The position numbers and the translations under genes are program-made. From Pithys albifrons albifrons (taxonomy: Eukaryota > Chordata > Aves > Passeriformes > Thamnophilidae): a DNA stretch of 64,000 nucleotides. The DNA is taken from positions 23,344,865 to 23,408,864 of the forward strand of contig NC_092464.1 of the NCBI RefSeq assembly GCF_047495875.1, read 5' to 3'. The notes beneath the pieces are model-generated. The model saw nothing but the letters and a program-made list of their open reading frames with translations, was not told the origin of the DNA and ran no database searches. How positions within the stretch are numbered: the first letter of the stretch is position 1; each line of letters starts with the position of its first letter. Positions 46,518 through 58,100 of the stretch are shown piece by piece.

Positions 46518-49500
46518 GTAAGTCCCGCGGCCGGACCCCGCCGGCGCTGCCCGGCACTCGGGGGTCCCGGCGGGGAGGGGGAGGTGGGCTCGGCGCTGCC
46601 AGGCTGGGAACACGGGCGCCGGCGCCGAAAGACGTTTCTTAGGAAGAAAGCTCGGGAAAATAACTTACAGCCCCAGCGGTGCAGCATGAGTCTGCGATGG
46701 AGTTGGCTCAAAATCGGCTGGGAAGAACAAACTAAGTGAGAGTTGGCTCACGTGCCCCCATTGCCAAAGAGAGACCTCGACCAAAAGCAATCGATTATTT
46801 TCGTTTTATTGTAGGTCTGGTAATTTATTTTTTGTGCGGGCTGCAGGTTGTTTTTAGTTGAGGCGTGAGATGCTAAAACAGGTAACGGCGGCCCAGTGAT
46901 TAGGAGGCCAGACAAAAGAAGTCTGTCTGTCATCTGCTGCGAAGAGTTGTCGTTCTGTCACTGACATAAACCATCCTGAGGTAACGTCATCTGAACGCCT
47001 CTGCCGAGCATGTTACCTTCTGGTGTCACCACATCGTGCTTGGTTCTAACACGAGTTTATTTTGCTGCTGACTTTATTACCGAGAACAATGCCAGAGTTA
47101 TGGTCTGCTCGGACTAGTGTTTCTCTTAGTCTTTGGCACACTATGTTGCTTAATTCACTGTTCAGAGTGTTAATTTCTCCTGACAGCGTCAACATGCACC
47201 TACCTGAGCAGGGAGAGAAGGTACCTCAGAGGAGCTGTGAAGTACCCCTGAGCTGGTGGTAGTGCTATAACAGCTGGGGGCAGATGCAGCAGCCCCTTTC
47301 CCTTGCAGACCCTCTGTAAGTGCCCTTCCACAGTGCTCACCCACTGTTCGTCCCACTGGGATGTTTCTCCTTACAGTCAGTCTGGCTGGCAGACGTGGGT
47401 TAACTTGAAGGGCTGCTTTGTCCCAATGAGAGGATGTGAAGTGCCTGTGCCGCAGCCATGAGCTGTGGCACTTGGTTCTCTCTCATAACCCTACCAAGGA
47501 GGTGCGCCAGAGTACTTGGCATTATGATTTTTCACATGTTGTGTATGCATTCAGTGTACCACCTTCACCTTTTAAGGACTGCAAGCTTTTAAGTGTATGA
47601 TTGGATTCAAAATCAAGTATTTTTGTTTGTCCTACTGCAAGACGAAAAAGACAGAAAAGCTCATTCAGTTTGTAAAACAGTTTCAAGGGTAAACACAAAT
47701 TTACAATTGTGAAATGAATGTCGAGTTACTGTTATTAATCTCTCTGTCCCTATATGAAAATAACTTTCACCTATCACCAGTCTTAGACTTGTAAAATATG
47801 TTTAACTTTCTTTGATATAAGAAAAAAATGAAGCGGTCAGGTGTTTGGTCTGTTACGTTTCTCTGTGTGTGTATAGACACAGACAGATACTCTTCCACAG
47901 AACTGTAGAAGGGTTTTACTAATGGTGGAAGTCATTAACAAAGAAAATGTTTTGAATGAGGATGCTGCTTTGTTGTAACAGTGACAGTCCTGTTAATGCC
48001 TTTTAGGGAGCAAGGCCCCTCTGGCTGGTAATTTCTGCATGTTTTAGTTGGCTCGGTTGGGTGATCATCTCTTTTTATCATTTTGCACAAATTAAACGAC
48101 CTTTTAGTTTCCTTGGGAACTCTGGCCTGATTTTAGGTACACAGATTTTTATGTCTCACATCTCCTCCAGTTCTCTGTGCATATGTGGTTGGGTGAGAGA
48201 TTTGTTTGTTTGTTTCCTGGTGGTTGTTTTGTATTTAAAATTCAGCTGCTACCAGCAAGATTGTTTAAACTTCAGATGCTCTAATATTTTGCCTATCATT
48301 CTTGTAACTGCACTTAGAGCAAAAAAACTTGTATTTTGTCAGTATGAGGTTTGAATGTAGTCCACTCCCTGATACCAGAGCCACTGATAAGACCATGTAA
48401 AGAAACTAAACTTGCATACCAGGAAATCCTTGGTTAAAACGTGCTGTACTTAACTCATATATTGAAGTAGAGAAAACCAAAACCGCATTGGAAAAAGTTC
48501 TAGGTATTTGTGGGGTTTAAACATTTTTTTGTAAGAGCTGGTTGCTTGGTGACATTAGCAAGCTGCAAATTTTATATGTATCTAATCTGTAATTTTATCA
48601 GTCATCTGTTCAGTTGTGCTTTATGATAAATAATGAATTCCTGACAGTGTACAAGGCCAGGTTGGATGGGGCTTTGTACCTGCCCCAGGCAGGAGGGTTG
48701 GAATGACCTTTAAGGTCCCTTCCAACCTAACCATTCTGTGATTCTACAAAATAGCTGTGATCTATTAACTTTTACTGTTTGAACCAAATAATTAGTGAGT
48801 CAAACCTTCATATGCTACAGTAGGGAAGATCTAATGATCATTCTTGGAATGGTAAGGCACTGCTAGGCTTCCCCCCTGTGTTGGCAGTCTTCTATCTGCC
48901 AAATACAGTTCTGTCAATACTGCAAGACCCCGAACTTTAATACCAGATTTTAATACCAAGGTTTATATTAGCTTCTTGGATAAGAGTGGTGGAAATTTAT
49001 CCTAATTGTCATTGGCAGTGGTTAATACTCAATAAACTGCCTTTCAGATCACCTTCTCCTACCAAGTAATCCTTTCTATTTGAAAGGTTATATCCACAAT
49101 TAATTTATAAGATTTTTTTAATAGTGTGCTAACATATGTTATGTAATATTTGAAGCTATTTCCCCAACATCTCTAGATAAAGCCAGTGTAGTTATTCCTG
49201 GGGCACAGCAGAGCCCAAAAAGTACCAATGACAGCCTCAAGTAGACTTGGCCCATTTTCTTGATTGTGAACTGATACTTTGGGGCCTCTGGCTTTCCAGT
49301 GGATGGCAGAGGGTGATAAAGATCTGGTTTATCATGCAAAACTCTGATCAGTGCCCAAACTGTTAAAGTACATAGTACTGAAAATGTTTATTTTGCTGAG
49401 CTGAAAAATGTGATACATTAAATTGCCCATCACCAAGCCTTTTCCTGAGCATTCACATTGTGCCATCATGTGCAAATCGGTGGTGTGTTGGAGGAAATGT

Positions 49501-52194
49501 GTGTGGCCTGTGGTGCTAAACTGAAGTTTATATTGTAACACAGACAGGATGACTTTTTGCTGCAGAAATTACATGCTCCCATTTCTAGAGAAATGAACTC
49601 TCTTTAAAGCTAAGGTACCCTCTTTTCCTGGCAGAAATTTTCTGTTGTTTCAAGGAGAGTCCCTCTTAAAATTTATCTGATCATAAAGAACTTACATTGC
49701 TGAACATATGAAAAATTTATGTAATTATTTTTATTGTTAGGTTTCTGCCAGTGTATCTATTTTTATATAAATATCCATATTAGTTGAAAAATCTGGTTTC
49801 CATACATACTGTGTTACCCATATAAATGAATGCATCATAACAGTATGTTAACCAGCTTTCAGATATTAAGTTGACTCACTGTTTAATTTAGCATTTAAAC
49901 CTTTATTACATTTGGTTCTTAGTTTTTCACTTTGATAATTATGTAATTAAAATGAATAACAATTTTATAAAATTAATAGTAGTCTTTTATTTATGTAAAG
50001 AGTTCTTAGCTATGCATTTGTTGAAGTTCGTATAGGACCAAAATCAAATCTGAGATCTCTTCAGCTTACACCATTTAATTTCTTTAGTCAAAACTAACAC
50101 CCAGTTGCAAGGAAAGGAGGGAAGAAAGAAAGAGAAAACATTGCTAGGATTAATCACGGTGTGCTGAAAGCTGTCTGTGTCCCTTCTGAGCATCCCTGGG
50201 CTTTGTTACTAACTCCTCACTAATACAAAGGTTATCTCCTCTAATCTTCTCTGATGTACATCCACATAGCTCACATACCTGAGATAATGAGAGGTTCATT
50301 TGTAAACTGTTTATTTTTTTAAGTTCAGCAGAGTTTTATTTTGTTTGTTTGGTTGGTTTTTTTTAACAGTTTAAAAAGGAAAGGATTGCATTGAGGAGAA
50401 GAGTATTTCTAATATAGTTTGTTGTACAGAATATGTTGCTTTCCTTTTTTTTGGAGTTGCTATATAGTGAATTGGTTGAGACCAATATTATTATTAAAAA
50501 GAATCTGATTAAATGGGTGGCCAGAACTTTCATATTCTTTTGGTGATTCTTAAAAGCCCTCTTTTAGTCAAAGGTAGAAGTTAAAGTAAACACAAGTGAA
50601 GTATATGCAGTGATCACAGATTCTCATTTCATCTGGCTTTGTTATGTGGTCAGTTTTATTTAGCTATCAGTTGTTTGGCTATTGCTGGAATGTTTAGGTC
50701 ATGTGAAAACCTTACGTTTTGGTAAGGAAGAAAAGCGTGACCTAGGTGTGTCATATACTAACTTATAGCTTGTAAGTCGTTGTGACCTGAAAGGTAATTG
50801 AGAAGATTAAAAGTGTGTTCTTAAAAAGTGTTCCACAAGTTGGGGTTTTCCTTCCTTTCTTTCTTTTCTGTTTTTTTTTTCTTTTACTGTTCTGACTCAT
50901 AGTTCTGAGTTCTTGGGACTGGCATTCTGAAAATGTTTTGTTTGCCCTTCAAAACCATAAAGATGCTTGCACAAGTGTCCTGCCTCTGTTGCACCTCTGA
51001 TACAGCTTCTACAGTGTTTTGTTTTTTAAGCTGCTAACACAATTGCACCTGAAGATGGTTTGGAAGAGACATTGGTTTTGAAACTACTCGTGATTTGGAG
51101 GCAGAAGAAACATCTGAAAGGGCAAAGAAACTACTGGAGGCTAGATCCTCAGCCATGCTAGGTGTTTAAATATTTATCTCCTGCAGGAATATTTGAAGTA
51201 TAAGAAACATTACGCTGCTTATGATGAAGAGAAACCCTTCTGGGGCAGCACTGCACAAACTGTACCATCTTACAGATGACCTCCCTCAAATTGTAAATCT
51301 TAGTGATTTCAACTGAAAAGAAACAGTACAATTATCCATGCAATGGTTTATCCAACTTTAGGTCTTCAAGAAAAAGAAACAAAGAGCACTTTCAGGTCAT
51401 GACGTGCAGTACACAGTCCCTGGTGGGTCAGGTTATGGTGCATGGAAAAAAGGAACCAGTCTCGTACCTGCAGACTGACACAGTCCAGTGGAGATTTGGA
51501 GAAATTAATTTTCTTTACATTTCAATAAAGGTGTCCACTATGCTAAAGTAAAACTTTTCATCATCTTTATCTTTGCTACAAGTTCAGAATTAATCATGTT
51601 TTCATTTCGTACTTTACCAGTTCCTTTATTTTCTGCACTATTTTCCCCTTCCTTGTTTGTTGATTAATTGCTTGTTAACAATGTAAGAAATCTCTACTTC
51701 TTTAGTGTAAGCCATATTAAAAAATATAAAAGGAAGAAAAGCATGCTACATTGCACACTATTTCATAAAGATTCAGTACTTGAGAAATTGAATTCACAGT
51801 TAGGCGTTTATTATACTTTTCCTATTTGAAGTTCAGTCAAGCTGTCCATAAAGGGTTTTCACACTCACTAGGAATTAAAATAAAAAACCAAAAAACACCT
51901 TTATGAACTCTTATTTTCTTTAACCTGAGAGGATAATATTTTTCATAAATATGCAAATTTACTTTCTTGGAAACACTCTGTGCAGTCCTACATTCCAGTT
52001 GCAAAATCACATTTTGAGTATAAAATTGTTATTCATGCCAGCCTGTTCTTTCCTATTACAACAGGAAAATGATGCTCTGTTTTTCTCTTTCTGGTGTTAG
52101 TTCCTTTGTGCTCATTGAAATGCAGTACAGATAACAATTTCTTTTTTCTTTTTCTTTTTAAGCCTTGAAGAAAGAAGATAGCAGCTTTGATGAG
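46436..52194 (+). CDS. CDK14: CDK14-type PFTAIRE cyclin-dependent kinase, N-terminal part (two exons; continues beyond window)
   Basis: Exon 1 (46436-46517) and exon 2 (52163-52194) join in phase to 38 residues: MIDSQSAEKISRMKKLRRTL, then SESFGRIALKKEDSSFDE. From AEKI on, about 26 of 32 residues match human CDK14 as I remember it (its SFSRIALKKDDTTFDE region). CDK14 is a membrane-linked kinase that pairs with cyclin Y and phosphorylates LRP6 in Wnt signalling. This N-terminal segment lies before the kinase domain, which is not in the window. Start choice: CpG island, G at -3 and homology. Against CDK14: the first residues differ and CDK14 is usually well conserved, so the paralogue CDK15 cannot be excluded. 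Intron 2 is at least 11.8 kb. Confidence 0.8.
46518..52162 (+). other. Intron 1 of CDK14-type gene
   Basis: A phase-1 intron of 5,645 bp, from GTAAGT to a T-rich acceptor ending TTTTTAAG. It holds the end of the CpG island and a CR1 fragment at 48644-48746. Otherwise it is AT-rich with no extra exon I can support. Confidence 0.75.
48644..48746 (+). repeat. CR1 LINE 3' end fragment
   Basis: GTACAAGGCCAGGTTGGATG, then GGGCTTTG, then AATGACCTTTAAGGTCCCTT and CCAACCTAACCATTCTGTGA, ending in the ATTCT-type terminal repeat: a standard 5'-truncated avian CR1 copy, plus strand. Confidence 0.85.
52163..52194 (+). CDS. CDK14: CDK14-type exon 2 (32-nt micro-exon)
   Basis: Encodes ALKKEDSSFDE between acceptor TTTAAG and donor GAG|GTAGGT; reading on hits a stop after two codons. 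Human CDK14 has ALKKDDTTFDE at this point. It ends in phase 0. Remembered CDK14 isoforms that start a few residues later are consistent with an exon border here. Confidence 0.8.
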
Positions 52195-55100
52195 GTAGGT
52201 TAAATATCTTTGTACTTTACGTAGTCTGCCTGTGTCTTAGTATTTCTCAATAGCTCAGAAAGAAACCCATAGGTAGTAATGTTATAATGTGCATGTTTGT
52301 CAATAGATGCATAATGCTCAAATGTACTTTCCAAATAACTGCCAGAAGAATTTGTTAGTCAAAAGCTCTGAACGGAATACTTGGATTTTTTTGGAATACA
52401 GGGAAATGTTGCACTCAGAGAAAATACTTTATAAAACTTTGCCCAAGGTAATTCTTATAATTTTAAGCCTGTACTGTAGCAGAGGGGGAAAAAACCATCA
52501 CTCTCGAAAGAACACCTTATGTAAAGTGCTGCTGCATTGGCTTCTTGCTGATTATGTCAACTGGCAGATGCTTCTTCGGCAATTAAAAAAGCTCCTCCAA
52601 CCCAACAGCACAAACCCAGCAGTTTTGGTAAAACTGATAGTTGATTATTCAATGGAATCAGTTTGGACTCTTGACCTATCTGTGAAATGATATGCATGTG
52701 AATTTGTAAAATATGCTGCTCATGATTTATCCTTGAGAGGTCCAGCTCACTGCAAGTTGTCCTGCAGAACAAGTTTATGCAGGAAAAGGTGAAGGTCTTG
52801 CTGTAATGACTTGTCATATTGTAGTCAATGCTTGCCTTGTACTTGCCTCTGCCGCCATAGTTGGAAGCAAGTGGAAGTATTTTCATGTGTTGATGTTACA
52901 CTTCTGGCATTTCTGTGTTTTCTTCTTCATTGCATGCTGTAAGCTTAAATTCTTGGCTGATTACAGTGAGATAGCTGTTGTGTAATGCCGGATTCTAGAA
53001 TAAATAAATGATGATGCAATGTCCTTGATTGTGGATCAAATCAGACTTCATCTCTTTCTAAACAGTACTGATGCTCATAGACAGCAATAGAAATATAAAT
53101 GTTTTGTGCTTTTCTGGCATGCCAGAAAGATATAACTCAGCTCAACCCCTCCCAGGTCTGGAGTGAAGGGCACAGGGTCAGGCTCTGTTTTCAGGAACTC
53201 TTGTTGCATCATGCAGCAGTTCCAAGTATTTTATTTCTCTTGTAAGACCAATAGAAGTTGATTCCTCCTAAAAGTTAAACCTGTGTGGCTATGTAGTTGG
53301 TAAACTCTGAATCCTTGTTTTACAACTCTTGATCTGTTTTTGTCCAGTGCTTTCTTCTGAAGGCTACAATGGTCTATTTGTGATATAACTTACCAGTGAG
53401 TACCTTGTATTAAATTTGATACAGAATTTGAGAAGGTGTATTAAAAAACTGTCTTCTGAAGATGTCATTTTTTCAGTCCTCTCCCCTTTCCCATGATTGT
53501 TTATCTGCAGGTTGCATTTATTTTCTTTAAACCTGATTTTCTGTTTGAACAGGAGACAACTGGAGCAAAATTTTATTTAAATTTTGGGGGTTGGGGAAAA
53601 GAAGCAATCTTTCAAATATGTTTTCCATGGAATCTGACAAATTGTTGATGTGAGCCACTGCAGAGGCAGTAAGAGACAGCTAATGGGAAGGGTACACAAA
53701 AGAATTTTCTTCCTTCTCCTGTAAGTAGGCAAGGGCTTGATGTGACATAAGCATCAATCGGTTCCATAGTTTTAGGTGTCATTTCTTAGAAAAAAGTAAA
53801 GCATGCTGAGATTTTATATGTTGTCCTCTTCAAATTCAGCATGACAGTTCTTGGCTGTTTTCTAGCCTAAAGTGTGAATCAGAGAATGGTCTGTACCACG
53901 TATTACTTGATTCCTTACCTTTTAAGCATTCTTCAAATCAGAAGATGAAACAGATTTTGTTAACTATAGTATACCTGATTGTAATGACACCTAAGGGAGG
54001 TAGTATCTGCGAGCAGAGGAGTGGGCACCTTGATCTCAGAAGGTCATCCTGAAAAACACTACTAAGACCGTACTGATATAAAAGGAAAGCAGTCTAGTCT
54101 TTTGGCTATTATATGTAGCATTGATGTACCAGGGATGCAGTTATGAAGACAATAAGTGGGAAAATCAGATGAGAAGAAGAAAGAGGAGGTAGTTGTCCAA
54201 GCTGTCCAAAGCTGTATATCAGCTTTGTAGGTCTCCTACTACAAAAAAAATGGCAGAGTCAACTGTTGAAGGTGAAATTGCATTTAACAAGCAGCATGTG
54301 CTGCCAGTATGGTTAATGCAAAGATACTCTTTTTCCTTTCATGCTGATGAAAGATGCTGTGTATCTCTTCTCAGCCTGTGTTTCCCCTTTCCTGCAGGGA
54401 GGTTCGCCTGTGAATCAGGGCTTGAACAAGTAGCAATGAACTTGCAGAGGGACTTTATGCTCTTGACAGGTAGAGAACTCAGACTCAGACTCGTGTTTTA
54501 GCCTTTCCAGGTGTGACCAGAACACCAGCAGCAGAAGCTGGCCAGCAGGGACTTGAAATCTCGGATGGGTAAGGGAAAGTGGGATAAAGAGGAAGATGAC
54601 CCTTCTACAGCTGCAAGGTTTGGATTTGCAGCTGAGTCAGTTGTCAGCTTATTCTGTGCATTGTAGAAACTACATACAGCGCTTACTTGTCTCTCAGGAA
54701 GTGAGGGGGAAAAAATTGAGCTGTTCAGTGGCTGTTATTTTACCTGCATTAATTGCATACAGTAGCTGAGAAATGTACAACACGGCAGGAAGTCGTCTTT
54801 CTTTTCAAGAGAAACTACTGACAATTAAGATGTCAAACATGACAGGCAAGTGTACCACATAATTGCTTTCTGTGGGTTATGAAATTAATCTCTCCAGTAA
54901 ATTAGGACCAAAAGAATCATGAGCACTGAATCCTGTGAATGAGTTGTGTTTTGGAAAACACCTTTATTTGTAGATTTTTTGAGGGGTCTTAGTGGTGTAT
55001 TTAGTCCCTCCTGTAAGGTCAGAGCACAACAATAGGGTGAAGGAGTGGTGTAGAATTTCACACTTTTTTCTCCTTGCTGTTGTGTTGCTTTGATTAAATT

Positions 55101-58100
55101 TTGAATGAAAAAACCTGATTTCTGTAGATGCTGCTGGGCTTTACTGCAGTCCGTGAGATCACTTGAATGAATCCATTTAATGAATTTAACAGTAGCCTGC
55201 TTACCTTCCTAAGATGTTATGACATCTTCCAGAGACTCCTGTGAATAAAGGAGTGGGTACAGACCACTCTCTCTATAGTCTTTCATTCAAAGCAGCAAAG
55301 TAATCGTGTGGTTTTGTTTTTACTTTTTTTAACCTTTAGCTTGTTCCTTTTTGTCATAGTGGTCACATTGTGGGAACTGAAACATGGGCCTGTGCTGGTA
55401 TGTACTGAAATTGGTGGGAAGATTCTTAGTGTTTTCACTGGTTTGTGGATTGGTTTCTTCTGTCTGAATTCTGACTGGGGCAGTAGGAGAGGGGCAAGCT
55501 GTTCTTGCCTGTTTTCAAAGTTTCTTTATTTGAGTGTGAGTGAGTAAGGCATCTGTCTTCTTGTGTCCTGAAATATACCTTGCCTATTCTCTGAAGCAAC
55601 CTGGGTTTCACTCTGAGTGTAGGTTTTTACACGGTTAACTTCTGTTTTGCTGTTTTAGGCAAAGCACCTATTATCTACTCTGGATACCATGACAAAATGA
55701 ACACCTCTGAGGAGCAGCACTGCATAAAAAGAGCAGTCTATAAACAAACATATATCCCTTGAGTGAACTTTTTTTTGTGCTCCAATAGTTTGTCAAAGTT
55801 GAGATGAATAACTTCCAGCTACCCAGACTTGCTTTGGAGTCTGTGGACTACTGCTGTAACAAGTTTCCACTCTGTCTTACAATGATGGAACCGTTTTCTT
55901 TTTCACTTGAATGTGATCAAGGCCAATAACATGTGGCTGAATTGTAGCATATTTGTTGGAATGACAGCCATTGTTGATGTTGAGACTAAACACAAGGCTG
56001 GTAACCTGTTCCTTTGGTTAGCTACTTGCTGTTATGATTCATTTCTAAATTATTGTCAGTCAGTCTCTAACTGTTAGTTCTTGTCCTTCTATTGTTGATT
56101 TCTCTAAGCACTTATGGTGTAAGACCTTCAGTTATATGTGTGCACACTAGATACATTATTATCAATGTCACAATGAAATCAAAAGAAAATAATCTTCAGA
56201 CTCAAACACAAATTATTTTGATTATTGCTTCTTACAAAGTGAGTTGTATTGCTGTTGTTCAGCTGTATTTTAGTGTTAATTTTGTCCAATATCAAGAGCG
56301 CCTCTTTTTTTAAGGCCACCTTTCTTAGGGAGTTAGGGTACTGTGATTGTGCCTGCAACATGTGTAATACTGTCTGACTTCACGCAGTAACTTTGGCTGA
56401 CACTAGGCTCTTACATGCTTGGTGGAAAAGCATGTGAGCTGGCTGAGGGACAGGGATAAAAATCTCCTCTGATGGAAAAGCTGGAATGCAAGTTCTTGTG
56501 AGTGAGTATATGAGAATTTGTTTGTAAGTATTATGAATGCTCTGACCTCAGCAAAATCCTTGATACTCATCTGCTCCTTACTGCATTTAACATCAACTCT
56601 GAGCAGGCCAAAATTCATTGATTTCACTGATGGAACAAATTCTGTGTGTTTGAAGTGGAAGTGTTTGAAAGGGGAGGGAGTTTTGCCAAGTTAATTTTTG
56701 ATTCTGTAATGTGCTTGCTCTTACAGTGTCTCTCACCCCAAACCAAAAAGGCTACTCCCTCTGTGGGATGTTGCCACAAAATTGTCTTGTCTTAAAGGAC
56801 ACTCATGTCTGAAACAGAACTTTTGTGTGGAGATAATTTTGAATTTGAAGGGTTAAAGAAAAGAGTGTAGTTGGAAAATAGTAGAGCTTTGTAAAGCATG
56901 AACAAGAGGCATTTGAATGCCATGAGGCAGGATGCACATAATACACTAATTAATTTTTCTGCATTTTTTAAAGTTTATTTATTGTAAGTAGCTTGAGAGA
57001 GAAGTATATGTAGGAAGTATAGATACAGAACTATACCTTTTGCTCCTGTGGGAATGATGGGTGATGAAGGAGAGAAAAAATCTTGCCCTCTTGAGACTCA
57101 GTGTTACTTTTTGTAGGATCTTGAAGTAAATATTGATTATTTCACTCCCAGGAGACTTGAACGATGGGGTTGGTGTGTGACAGATACAGAGAACAGCCTG
57201 TGGTACAAGGGATTTTGAAAAACTTCTTGTTGTCCCCTGTTCTTGGGTGCAGTAATTCTTTATTGGTCTAAATACAGTACAGTCATTCCAAGTTATGGCT
57301 GAGCTGTCAGCTTCCCAATGACTTGGTTTATATTTAGGAAGCAGGACTCTGGTGGCTACTGAACTGCTTTGTGTTGTGATACGTGGTATGGTCTGGTGGA
57401 GAATTTCCAGAGTGTGGGTATGGGTAATGTTTATAAATGGCAGGAGTGTTACCAGTGCTGAGAGCTTGTGTTTGACTTAGGGTGTATGATAACTTTGATG
57501 CAGTTCTCATCTGCCTAATGCTGGGGCAGGCAGCTAGTTAGCAGTTGTGACTTGTGACTGAAGGCTGATGGGGAACAGATGTAGGAGGGAATGACAGAAA
57601 GATAAAAAAATCCTAAAACTGAATCTGGAAAAAAACCCCAGAAGTACAGGTGTCAAAGCAGTTTCTAAATAATACCAGGGAACTGGACCAGAAAAACTTC
57701 ATCTGGTGGTTTAAGTTATTTTGCCAAATATGTACAAATGTGTTAAAGTGTTTGAAAAAATATTTTCGTATATTGTCACAAAGCAAATGAGAGGAAACAT
57801 AATTCCAGGCAGAAGATCACATCTCAGTATTGGAAGTTGCTGTTTTTAAAGCGTTACTTGAGATATGAGACCAGAAAATTTGGGGGGGGGAGGGGTGTGT
57901 CTGTGAAAGAGGGAGGTAAAAGCTCAATAATGTACTCTGATGTCTCCTGCAGGAGGGCCATCCTCATTTATGCTGTTCTTATGTTCATTAGGTCTTTGTG
58001 TGTCCACTAGAGACTTCCAGACCGGCATCTTTGGGAGGGAAGGTGTTATCTCATGCACCTGCCCATTACACAGGAGATTTCCCAGGAAATGGCTTGTGTT

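Larger units (their letters stand above)
45530..46660 (+). promoter_or_regulatory. CpG-island promoter and 5' leader of CDK14-type gene
   Basis: About 1.1 kb of very GC- and CpG-rich sequence, beginning abruptly after AT-rich DNA and covering exon 1. It contains GC boxes (for example 46192-46201), long C/T tracts (46005-46075) and CAG/GCC repeats. There is no TATA box at a sensible distance. Many long open frames on both strands here are composition artefacts, apart from the short uORF listed. Confidence 0.85.

Noticed and set aside
55659..55700. Possible CDK14-type exon after a TTGCTGTTTTAG acceptor
   Set aside because: The short frame (AKHLLSTLDTMTK) only loosely resembles the expected kinase N-terminal segment and stops at once, with no donor.
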